From contig CADDZE010000029.1 of NCBI GenBank assembly GCA_902812465.1, positions 1 through 48,505 on the forward strand: a DNA stretch of 48,505 nucleotides, in the 5' to 3' direction. The stretch comes from Acidobacteriota bacterium (GTDB lineage: Bacteria > Acidobacteriota > Terriglobia > UBA7540). Under the pieces are notes generated by a model. It was not told the DNA's origin, did no database searches, and was given only the letters and a program-made list of their open reading frames with translations. Positions 34,768 to 42,592 of this stretch are shown one piece after another (positions within the stretch are counted from its first letter, which is position 1; every line of letters starts with the position of its first letter). A program made the translations under genes and the position numbers.

Positions 34768-36345
34768 CTACCGGTCCTTCAAAATTTCTCGCGCCGCGTT
34801 ACGGCCGGAGAGGCCGGTGAGTCCGTTGCCGGGATGCGTTCCTGACCCGCAGAGATAGAGACCGGCAATTGGGGTACGGTAGCGGGCCCAGCCGAGCAGG
34901 GGCCGCATCGTCAACACCTGATCCAGGCTCAGCTCGCCATGAAAGATATGTCCGCCGGTCAGGCCGTAAGTCTCTTCCATGTCGAGCGGCGTAATGAGCT
35001 GCATCTCCAGCACGAGGTCGCGGATGTTGGGCGCGTAGCAGGCCAGCGTGTCGAGCACGGTGCGCCCCAGGGCATCGCGCTGCTGCTGCCAGTTGCCCCC
35101 CCGGAGTTGATAGGGCGCGAACTGCACGCAGACGGACATCACGTGGCGGCCCGGCGGGGCCAGGGAGGGATCCAGCAGAGAGGGAATGAGCACGTCGAGG
35201 TAGGGCTCACGGGAAAACCGGCCGTACTTGGCGTCGTCCAAAGCCCGCTCCAGATAATTAATGTCTGGCCCAATGTGGAGGCGAGGCGACAGGGTGCTGC
35301 CATTCTGGATCGCGCGGAAGGAGGGCAGCCCGGCCAGGGCCAGGTTCAACTTGGCCATCACGCCGCGGCACCGGTAGTGCTGCAGCCTGGATATGAATTG
35401 CGGTTGCAGTTCAGCCGGACCAACAAGGCCCAGCAAGGTGCGCTGCGGGTCGGCACTGGATACGATACGTCGTGCGGCGATCTCCTCGCCCCCCGCCAGC
35501 ACCACCCCCCGCGCCCGGCCGTCCTGGACAACGATGTGCCGGACTTCGGCGCCAGTGCGGATTTCCGCCCCGGCCTCCTGCGCAGCGCGAGCCATAGCCT
35601 GCGTCAGCGATCCCATTCCTCCCTCAGGAATCCACAGCGAGCCGGCGGGACGAGGATCGGCGGCAGCACGAAGCAGCAGGAGGGCAGCCGACCCGGCCGA
35701 CCGCGGACCCAGAAAGGCGCCGAAGATGCCGCGCGCCGCCACCAACGCGCGCAAGGGTTCGCTTTCAAACCACTCACTCGCCAGATCGGCGACGGCCATC
35801 GGCGTCCAGCGCAGCAACCGGTACAAGTCTCGCTTGCCCAGGTGCCGCACCTCCCGGCCTAAGCCCAGCAGCGCCCACCCGTCGCGGAATGCATGCCAAG
35901 ACGACCCATCCAGGGAGGGAGGCGCTTGGGCGGCCACGCGCGCGATGACGGCCGCCAGCCGGCTCAGCGTGCGCTCGAACTCGGGGTAACGCTCGGCGTC
36001 CTTTTTCGAAAAGGCAGCGATTTCGCGCGCCGACCGCTCGGTGTCGGCAAATAAGCGCAACGCCCGGCCGTCCGCAAGAGGAGCCATCAGTGCGCCGTCA
36101 TGGCTGATGACCTTCAGCCCGTGGCGCTCGAGTTGCATGTCACCCAAGATGCCCGCTGCCACCGGGCCGGCGTTGTGCGCCAGCGTCGAGCACTTGAACC
36201 CCGGGTGGAACTCATCGGTGATGGCCGCGCCGCCCACCACGTGACGGCGCTCCAGCACCAGAGGCCGTAGCCCCGCCTTGGCCAAGTAAAAGGCAGTGAC
36301 GAGGCCGTTGTGGCCGGCACCGATGATGATCAGGTCGTGAGCCAT
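34768..36345 (-). CDS. PYROXD2/CrtI-like FAD oxidoreductase (copy 1)
   Basis: FAD-dependent oxidoreductase of the phytoene-desaturase-like superfamily, 525 aa; substrate unknown. The ATG at 36345 (MAHDLIIIGAGHNGLV) is chosen because the 89 residues upstream in frame look non-coding. The FAD fold is followed by LERRHVVGGAAITDEFHPGF, the GGMGSLTQAMARAAQEAGAE loop and GVVLAGGEEIAARRIVSSAD. The C-terminus has GLYLCGSGTHPGNGLTGLSG. It shares order and many blocks with the upstream gene (e.g. DPSLAPPGRHVMS versus DPSLAPPGKHVMS), so the two are tandem duplicates. No carotenoid genes are nearby, arguing against a pigment role. Confidence 0.83.
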   Translation of the reverse strand: MAHDLIIIGAGHNGLVTAFYLAKAGLRPLVLERRHVVGGAAITDEFHPGFKCSTLAHNAGPVAAGILGDMQLERHGLKVISHDGALMAPLADGRALRLFADTERSAREIAAFSKKDAERYPEFERTLSRLAAVIARVAAQAPPSLDGSSWHAFRDGWALLGLGREVRHLGKRDLYRLLRWTPMAVADLASEWFESEPLRALVAARGIFGAFLGPRSAGSAALLLLRAAADPRPAGSLWIPEGGMGSLTQAMARAAQEAGAEIRTGAEVRHIVVQDGRARGVVLAGGEEIAARRIVSSADPQRTLLGLVGPAELQPQFISRLQHYRCRGVMAKLNLALAGLPSFRAIQNGSTLSPRLHIGPDINYLERALDDAKYGRFSREPYLDVLIPSLLDPSLAPPGRHVMSVCVQFAPYQLRGGNWQQQRDALGRTVLDTLACYAPNIRDLVLEMQLITPLDMEETYGLTGGHIFHGELSLDQVLTMRPLLGWARYRTPIAGLYLCGSGTHPGNGLTGLSGRNAAREILKDR

Positions 36346-36404
36346 TCCAGTGCAGGCACCAAACGTCGAAGTGCAGGGGGGATTCGCAGGCCCACCCTCA
36401 TCCT

Positions 36405-37988
36405 CTATCGTTTGAAATCCTTCAGAATCTCCATCGCTGCCAGCCTTCCCGGAGCGCCCATGATCCCGCCGCCGGGGTGGGTGGCCGAGCCGCACAGGTA
36501 GAGATTTTTGATCGGAGTGCGATACTGCGCCCAACCCGGCACTGGTCGCAGAAAGAATAACTGCTCGAGGGAAAGTTCGCCCTGAAAGATATTGCCCTCG
36601 GTCAGCCCCCACTCGCGCTCGAGGTCCAGCGGGGTGATGACCTGGCGGCCGAGGATGATGTCTTTCAAATTGGGAGCGTACTCGGCCAACGTCTCGATGA
36701 CCGTATCCCCGAAGGCCTCCCGCTCTTCATCCCAGGTCGTTGACTTCAGGTGGTAAGGAGCGTATTGGACGAAGCAGGACATCACGTGCTTGCCCGGCGG
36801 CGCCAGCGAAGGATCGGTCAGCGTTGGGATGACGATATCGAGGTAGGGGCGGTGGGAATAATGGCCATACTTGGCCTCGTCGTAGGCACGCTCCACATAC
36901 TCCACGCTGGGGGAAATGGAGATGGCGCCCCGCAGGTGGAGTCCCGGCCCCGGCAGGCATTGGAAGTCGGGCAGCACATCAAGCGCCAGGTTCACCTTGC
37001 CGGAGGAGCCGCGGAACTTGTAGCGCCGCACCTCCTCCAGGAAGTCGTCCGGCAAGTTTCCCGGTTCGATCATTTTTAGGAAAGTGCGGTGGGGGTCGGC
37101 GTTGGAAACAACCACCTCGGCTTCAAACTCGTCTCCGTTTTCCAGCACCACACCGCAGGCGCGGCCACCCTTGACCACGATCCGAGCCACCGGCGACTGG
37201 GTGCGGATCTCCGCTCCCGCCTCGCGCGCCGCGGCGGCGATGGCATTGGAAATGGCACCCGTTCCTCCGCGCGCGAATCCCCAGGAGCGGAAAGCGCCGT
37301 CGATTTCTCCCATGTAATGGTGGAGGAGCACGTAGGCGGTGCCAGGCGAGCGCACGCCTAGGAACGTACCGATGATTCCGGAAGCGGCCATAGTGGCCTT
37401 CAGCACGTCCGTCTCAAACCATTGGTCGAGAAAGTCGACCGCGCTCATGGTCATCAACTGCACTTGGTTGTATTGGTCGGCGCGGGGCAGCGAGCGAAAC
37501 CGGCGCCCGAGAAAGATGAATTTTTGAATCTCCCGCCAGGACAGGCGCGCCGGATCGGGCGGGATCATGCTGAGGATCGGCTTGACGAACTTGGCCATTT
37601 GCGCCATGGCCTTGCCGTATTCTTCATAAGCCTCGGCATCCAGCCGGGAATGGCGTGCGATCTCGCGGCGCGTCTTGGCGTGATCGTTGACCCGCCAGAG
37701 GTAATTGCCATCCGGCATGGGGGTGAACGTACCATCGAGCGGGAGGATTTCCAGGCCGTGACGTGGCAGATCGAGTTCACGAATGATTTCGGGCCGCAAC
37801 AGTGAGACGACGTAGGAGCAAACGGAAAACTTAAAGCCGGGAAACACTTCTTCCGTCACCGCCGCGCCCCCGACCACGTGACGGCGCTCCAGCACCAGCA
37901 CTCTCTTGCCAGCCTTCGCCAGGTAAGCGGCGTTCACCAAGCCGTTGTGGCCGCCTCCGATAACAATGGCGTCGTAGCGCACGCTCAT
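36405..37988 (-). CDS. PYROXD2/CrtI-like FAD oxidoreductase (copy 2)
   Basis: Paralogue of the downstream gene, 527 aa, 59 bp before it on the same strand. YDAIVIGGGHNGLVNAAYLA is the FAD fold; LERRHVVGGAAVTEEVFPGF, GGTGAISNAIAAAAREAGAE and VVSNADPHRTFLKM follow, and LYLCGSATHPGGGIMGAPGR closes the FAD site. The family resembles human PYROXD2 and bacterial CrtI-like proteins of unknown substrate. The start ATG at 37988 is preceded by GGAG in a loose ribosome-site position. Keeping both copies suggests two distinct substrates or a heteromer. Confidence 0.85.
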   Translation of the reverse strand: MSVRYDAIVIGGGHNGLVNAAYLAKAGKRVLVLERRHVVGGAAVTEEVFPGFKFSVCSYVVSLLRPEIIRELDLPRHGLEILPLDGTFTPMPDGNYLWRVNDHAKTRREIARHSRLDAEAYEEYGKAMAQMAKFVKPILSMIPPDPARLSWREIQKFIFLGRRFRSLPRADQYNQVQLMTMSAVDFLDQWFETDVLKATMAASGIIGTFLGVRSPGTAYVLLHHYMGEIDGAFRSWGFARGGTGAISNAIAAAAREAGAEIRTQSPVARIVVKGGRACGVVLENGDEFEAEVVVSNADPHRTFLKMIEPGNLPDDFLEEVRRYKFRGSSGKVNLALDVLPDFQCLPGPGLHLRGAISISPSVEYVERAYDEAKYGHYSHRPYLDIVIPTLTDPSLAPPGKHVMSCFVQYAPYHLKSTTWDEEREAFGDTVIETLAEYAPNLKDIILGRQVITPLDLEREWGLTEGNIFQGELSLEQLFFLRPVPGWAQYRTPIKNLYLCGSATHPGGGIMGAPGRLAAMEILKDFKR

Positions 37989-38446
37989 GGTCGACTCCGC
38001 TGGCCGGGGAGCGGAGGAGTCATTCTACCGGAGATAGCCGAAGCTGTCAGCGTCGGGTCCTGCTGGAGCGGCGTTTCTGGCCGTCGGCCTTCGGCGTCGC
38101 AGCTGTCTCCGTCGTAAGCAACCGTGACGTCGTATTCTTTGTAAGGGCGGTACGCGGTGTAGGCATCGTGTGCAGTGTCATCGCGTTGCTCTCACACCGT
38201 ACGGTACAGATGGAATTCTGACCAAACCAACCGGATATGTTGTTGAAAAATCGAGGTCGGCTTCCGCGTACACGCAGCCACGTGCGCGCGCTGCCCCTCG
38301 GGCTCGTCCCCCAGTGTGCGCGTTGTTCGCCGGTTGACGCCGCCGCGGCGGAGGGGATCGGTTTTCGCCCAGCGGGCGGAGGGCTTGACCTGCCCGCCTC
38401 CGCTGCTTAGTTTGAGATAAGGGATTCAGAAACCCTGGAACAACGG
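37989..38446. other. Divergent intergenic region between FAD oxidoreductase and ROK kinase
   Basis: No gene seen. It holds a perfect 10-bp palindrome ACCGTACGGT at 38196-38205, a GC-rich palindromic run near 38340-38353 and a candidate promoter at 38386-38414. Both flanking genes are transcribed outwards, so their control elements should lie here. Confidence 0.6.
38386..38414 (+). promoter_or_regulatory. Candidate promoter for the ROK kinase
   Basis: TTGACC (38386-38391, five of six), a 17-base spacer and a poor -10, TAGTTT (38409-38414, three of six). About 30 bases of leader precede the ATG at 38447. Confidence 0.35.
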
Positions 38447-39442
38447 ATGGCCAATCGTTATCCTGAGCGTAGCAGCCTTGCCGCCACCAAGCCCGGCGAC
38501 TCGACGGAGGGCTGCGTCATCGGCATTGACATGGGTGCCAGCTCCCTGCGCTTCGCCCTGGCTGACTTGCAGGGACACATCCTGGACGAGGCCAGCGAAC
38601 CCGTCCGCCCGGAGGACGGTCCCGCCAAGACCGTCGGGCAGATCAAGAAGGGAATTGAACGCCTGCTCCGCGCGACTCACGGACGGCGGACGCTTCGGTC
38701 CCTCGCCATCGGCGTTCCCGGACCCGTAGATCCGCAGGGTGGCACGGTGGCCTTTGCCAACAACCTGCCGGGCTGGCGCAAGGTCCGCCTGGGGCGCGAG
38801 CTGAAGGACGCATTCGGCGTACCCGTCTTTCTGGAGAACGACGCCAACATGGCCGCGATCGGTGAGCACTGGTGCGGCGTGGCGCGAGGCGTTGATAACT
38901 TCGTCTTTATCGCCCTGGGCACCGGCATCGGCTCCGGCATCTTTGTGGATGGCAAGTTGCATCGCGGGCGAACTGGCTCAGCCGGCGAGCTTTACTTGCT
39001 GAACCTCGAATGGCCGCGCTGGAACGAAGACTTCGGCGACACGGGGTACTTCGAAAAGTATGTCTCGGGAATGGGCATTGCCGCCCAGGGCCGCGAGGTG
39101 CTCCCCAACCACCGCCAGACCCCGGCCGGCCTCCGGGAAGACCGCGACGCCCGGTTCGTTTTCGAGGCGCTCGAACGCGGCAACGCAGCGGCGCGCGCCG
39201 TGCTGGAGAAGACCTTCACCATGCTGGGAGTGGGCGTCGCTAACATCGTCGCCATCCTCGACCCTGACCTGGTGGTGTTCGGCGGCGGAATCAGCCGTGG
39301 GGCGCCGGACCTGCTGCTTTCTACGGTGAAAAGGGTGGTCGGGCGGATCCAGCCGAATCCTCCGCACCTCCTGCTCAGTTCGCTTCAGGACAAGGCTCAG
39401 ATCTATGGCGCCATCTGCTCGGCCCTCTCGTTGTGCCACTAA
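38447..39442 (+). CDS. ROK-family sugar kinase lacking the zinc motif
   Basis: Predicted ATP-dependent sugar kinase (glucokinase-like), 331 aa. GIDMGASSLRFALAD is the ATP-phosphate loop, AIGVPGPVDPQGGTVAFANN the sugar-side loop, and VFLENDANMAAIGEHW holds the catalytic Asp. FIALGTGIGSGIFVDGKLHR and GSAGELYLL follow. Typical ROK proteins then have a His and CXCGXXGC zinc site; here this region reads NLEWPRWNEDFGDTGYFEKY, with no Cys. DPDLVVFGGGIS is the C-terminal adenosine motif. It has no HTH domain, so it is a kinase rather than a repressor. Loss of the zinc site is known in some ROK members, and substrate choice is open. Confidence 0.83.
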   Translation: MANRYPERSSLAATKPGDSTEGCVIGIDMGASSLRFALADLQGHILDEASEPVRPEDGPAKTVGQIKKGIERLLRATHGRRTLRSLAIGVPGPVDPQGGTVAFANNLPGWRKVRLGRELKDAFGVPVFLENDANMAAIGEHWCGVARGVDNFVFIALGTGIGSGIFVDGKLHRGRTGSAGELYLLNLEWPRWNEDFGDTGYFEKYVSGMGIAAQGREVLPNHRQTPAGLREDRDARFVFEALERGNAAARAVLEKTFTMLGVGVANIVAILDPDLVVFGGGISRGAPDLLLSTVKRVVGRIQPNPPHLLLSSLQDKAQIYGAICSALSLCH

Positions 39443-39561
39443 TGTCTTCATATTATTGACAGCCGTGCGGGATAGGGTCAGGCTGAATCTCATCCGGAAA
39501 GGCTCGAGGCCTGCGCTCCGCCCCAGGTTGGACGGAGCCGTCAGACCTGCGCGAAGCAACC

Positions 39562-42474
39562 ATGGCTAGAGTTTCCCTTGCACGCCGGATTCGTTCAGGC
39601 GCGATCGCCTTGGTGCTCGTGCTGCTGCTGGCGGTGAACAGCGCTTACCTGGCGGCGTTCGGCGCTCCCAGCCTCTTCTACGTCCTAAATAGCTTCCTCC
39701 ACCCGCTATTGGGTCTGGCGGCGCTGGGATGGGGTGCTGCCTATGCTACGCGGAATCGCCATATCTTTAGCCAGTGGGCCGTTCGCGCGGGAACGCTCTT
39801 TGCGCTGCCGGCGGCGGCTTTTGGGCTGTACCTGGCGATCGTTGGCATGACGCGGCCGCACAGCCTGGCCCTTTACCTCCACGTAGGGACCGCGGTCATC
39901 ACTCTGGCCTTTCTGCTGGCCTATCTGCGCTTAGCTCGGACGCCTCCGGCGGAGGCGGATGCCCGGCTTCCCACCGAAGAGTCCGCCCTCCAGCCGGCGC
40001 CCTCCCCAGTCAGCCGGCGCGCCGGGCGGTGGAGCGCGGCCGTCCTGTTTGGCTCGCTGGGTTTCTACCTCGTGGCCACGCTTTATCAGTACCTTTTCCC
40101 CAACCCGCAGTACATCATTCGCAATCCCGCCTCGCCACCCCTCAGCATGGAGCAAGAGGGCGGGGGAGCCGCAAGCTTCATGTTTCCCAGCTCGGCGCAG
40201 ACCGCCGATGGCAAGCCGATCCATCCCGAATTCTTCATGAACTCGGAGTCCTGCCGGCGCTGCCACGCGGACATCTACCGCCAGTGGCAGAGTTCGATGC
40301 ACCACTTTGCGTCCTTCAACAACCAGTGGTACCGCAAGTCGATCGAGTACATGCAGGACACGATTGGCATCAAGCCCTCCCTCTGGTGCGGCGGCTGCCA
40401 CGATCACGCGCTGGTGCTGGCCGGCACCATGCAGAAGTATCCCATCCGCCAGATTGAGAATACGCCGGCGGGGCAGAATGGATTGGGCTGCATGTCGTGC
40501 CACGCGATCGTTCACGTCGATAGCACGATGGGGCAGGGAGGCTTTACCATTCAATATCCGGCGCTGGCGGAGCTGGCCGAGAGCCGCAACCGGCTGCTGC
40601 GCTGGCTGCACGACTACCAGGTGCGGCTCGATCCCAAGCCGCATCGCCACGCCTTCCTCAAGCCCTTCCACCGTTCGCCGCAGCAGGTAGCTGGCTTCTG
40701 CTCGGCCTGCCATAAGGTCCACCTCGACGTGCCGGTCAACCACTACCGCTGGGTGCGCGGCTTTGACGATTACGACAACTGGCAGGCCAGCGGCGTCTCC
40801 GGGCAAGGCGCGCGTTCCTTTTACTATCCTCCGAAGCCGTCCAATTGCGTCGACTGCCACATGCCGCTGGTGCGCTCCCAAGACCTGGGGAACATCAACG
40901 GCTTTGTTCACTCGCACCGCTTCGCGGCCGCCAACACCGCGGTGCCCACTTCGTACGGCGACACCGAACAGGTCGGCGAGGTCGAGAAATTTCTCCGGGG
41001 GGCGCTGAGCGTGGATCTCTTCGCCGTGGCCGAAGAACCCGCGTCGGCCTCCGAGGGGCGCAGCGCTCCGAGGGGGCAGGAGGGGCCGCAGCTGGCCAGC
41101 ACCTTTGCAGTGGGCGAAGAATCCTCGGCCGGCTTGACGGCTTCGCTCACCAGCAATCTTCCTCCGGCCAGGCTGATGGCGCCTATCGGTCGCGCGCCCG
41201 TGCACCTCACGCGCGGCCAGACGGTTCGCGTCGAGGTGGTGGTGCGCACCCGCAAGCTGGGCCACTTCTTCCCGGGCGGCACGGTGGACGCCTTCGATTG
41301 CTGGGTCGAGCTCCAGGCTCGCGACAACCGGGGCCGCATCCTCTTCTGGAGCGGTGCCGCCGCAAATGGCGGCCAGGGCCCGGTCGATCCCAGCGCCCAC
41401 TTCTATCGCTCGCTGCAGCTGGATGCCCACGGCAACGTGATCAACAAGCGGAACGCCTGGTCCACGCGCGCCGTCGTCTACGCACACCTGATTCCCCCCG
41501 GCGCCGCGGACACGGTTCATTACCGCCTCCAGGTCCCGCCCGATTGCGGCGACACCATTACCCTGACCGCCCGCCTCAATTACCGCAAGTTCAGTTGGTG
41601 GAACACTCAATGGGCTTTTGCCGGCGTGCGCGACCCCGCCCAGCCCAACCCGGCGGTGACCGAGAGCTACGACGACGGCCGCTGGCTCTTCACCGGCGAC
41701 CTCTCCCAGGTTTCGGCACGCTTCAAGCGGATCCCCGACGTCCCCACCGTGGTGATCGCCAGCCAGACGGTGACCCTGCCGGTGGTCAACGGCGACCCGA
41801 GGGATTTCACCCAGGCCGTGCAGCTCGACCCGCGCGACCGCGAGCGCTGGAACGATTACGGCATCGGGCTGCTCCTGCAGGGCGACCTGAAGGGCGCGGA
41901 ACGCGCGTTTCAAGTAGTGACACAGCTCGACCCGAAATACGCCGACGGCTGGGTGAACGTGGCGCGGGCACGCATCCAGGAGGGCAACACCGACGCCGCC
42001 AAGGAACCGCTCCTTCGCGCCTTGGCACTCGATCCGCGGCTCGGCAGCGCCCACTACTTCTACGGGCTGGCGCTCAAGGCGGATGGCAATTACACTGAAG
42101 CTTACCAGCAATTCGCGCTGGCCGCCCAGCGCTATCCCAATGACCGGGTCAACCGCAACCAAATGGGCCGCATGCTCTTTCTGCAGCGGAGGTATTCTGA
42201 GGCCGTGGCCGAGTACCGGCGCACGCTGGCGGTGGATCCGGAGGACCTGGAAGCTCACTACAACCTGATGCTTTGCTATCGCGGCCTGCAGGATGACGCC
42301 CAGGCGGCGCGCGAGGAAAAGCTCTATCTGCGCTTCAAAGCCGATGAGGCATCCCGCGCCATCACCGGGCCATACAAGCTAGCCCACCCGGAGGATAACA
42401 ACGAGGCGCAGCCCATCCACGAGCACGCCTCCGCCCCGCTGGGTGGCTCGGGCTACAGGGCGAGCGGCCGGTAG
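39562..42474 (+). CDS. Membrane-anchored five-heme cytochrome c with TPR tail
   Basis: Predicted electron-transfer protein, 970 aa. About five hydrophobic segments (residues about 11-35, 40-62, 75-95, 104-123, 156-178) anchor it. Five c-type heme sites follow: CRRCH (231-235), CGGCH (276-280), CMSCH (310-314), CSACH (380-384) and CVDCH (429-433). ESCRRCHADIYRQWQSSMHH resembles cytochrome c554-type proteins. A beta-rich region (VRVEVVVRTRKLGHFFPGGT) comes next, then three to four TPRs from about residue 750 (LDPRDRERWNDYGIGLLLQG, LDPKYADGWVNVARARI, LAVDPEDLEAHYNLMLCYRG). The hemes should lie outside the cytoplasmic membrane. It precedes the second CRTAC1 gene by 118 bp. Redox partner unknown. 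Confidence 0.83.
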   Translation: MARVSLARRIRSGAIALVLVLLLAVNSAYLAAFGAPSLFYVLNSFLHPLLGLAALGWGAAYATRNRHIFSQWAVRAGTLFALPAAAFGLYLAIVGMTRPHSLALYLHVGTAVITLAFLLAYLRLARTPPAEADARLPTEESALQPAPSPVSRRAGRWSAAVLFGSLGFYLVATLYQYLFPNPQYIIRNPASPPLSMEQEGGGAASFMFPSSAQTADGKPIHPEFFMNSESCRRCHADIYRQWQSSMHHFASFNNQWYRKSIEYMQDTIGIKPSLWCGGCHDHALVLAGTMQKYPIRQIENTPAGQNGLGCMSCHAIVHVDSTMGQGGFTIQYPALAELAESRNRLLRWLHDYQVRLDPKPHRHAFLKPFHRSPQQVAGFCSACHKVHLDVPVNHYRWVRGFDDYDNWQASGVSGQGARSFYYPPKPSNCVDCHMPLVRSQDLGNINGFVHSHRFAAANTAVPTSYGDTEQVGEVEKFLRGALSVDLFAVAEEPASASEGRSAPRGQEGPQLASTFAVGEESSAGLTASLTSNLPPARLMAPIGRAPVHLTRGQTVRVEVVVRTRKLGHFFPGGTVDAFDCWVELQARDNRGRILFWSGAAANGGQGPVDPSAHFYRSLQLDAHGNVINKRNAWSTRAVVYAHLIPPGAADTVHYRLQVPPDCGDTITLTARLNYRKFSWWNTQWAFAGVRDPAQPNPAVTESYDDGRWLFTGDLSQVSARFKRIPDVPTVVIASQTVTLPVVNGDPRDFTQAVQLDPRDRERWNDYGIGLLLQGDLKGAERAFQVVTQLDPKYADGWVNVARARIQEGNTDAAKEPLLRALALDPRLGSAHYFYGLALKADGNYTEAYQQFALAAQRYPNDRVNRNQMGRMLFLQRRYSEAVAEYRRTLAVDPEDLEAHYNLMLCYRGLQDDAQAAREEKLYLRFKADEASRAITGPYKLAHPEDNNEAQPIHEHASAPLGGSGYRASGR

Positions 42475-42592
42475 CCGGGTTGCTCCAGAATGGGTGGAGC
42501 GGCGGCAGGAACGGCACTGCCGCCTCGCCCAACAACCCCAAGCGGCTTGCGACCCAGAGCATTCCTGGCGGCGCAACGTCATAACGGTCTGA

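Noticed and set aside
34741-34780. TACCGGT repeated twice between convergent genes, considered as a terminator stem
   Set aside because: It is a short direct repeat of a self-complementary hexamer and is not followed by a U-run; it does not form a convincing hairpin.
39456-39461. Perfect TTGACA before the five-heme cytochrome gene
   Set aside because: No acceptable -10 box occurs 16-18 bases downstream, so I did not call a promoter.
39931-42258. 775-codon open frame antisense to the five-heme cytochrome gene
   Set aside because: The plus strand has clear heme and TPR motifs. The antisense frame is an artefact of GC-rich third positions and has no family resemblance.
42475-42592. Possible structured leader before CRTAC1 copy 2
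   Set aside because: Only short GC-rich pairings are visible and no known RNA motif; too little to report.
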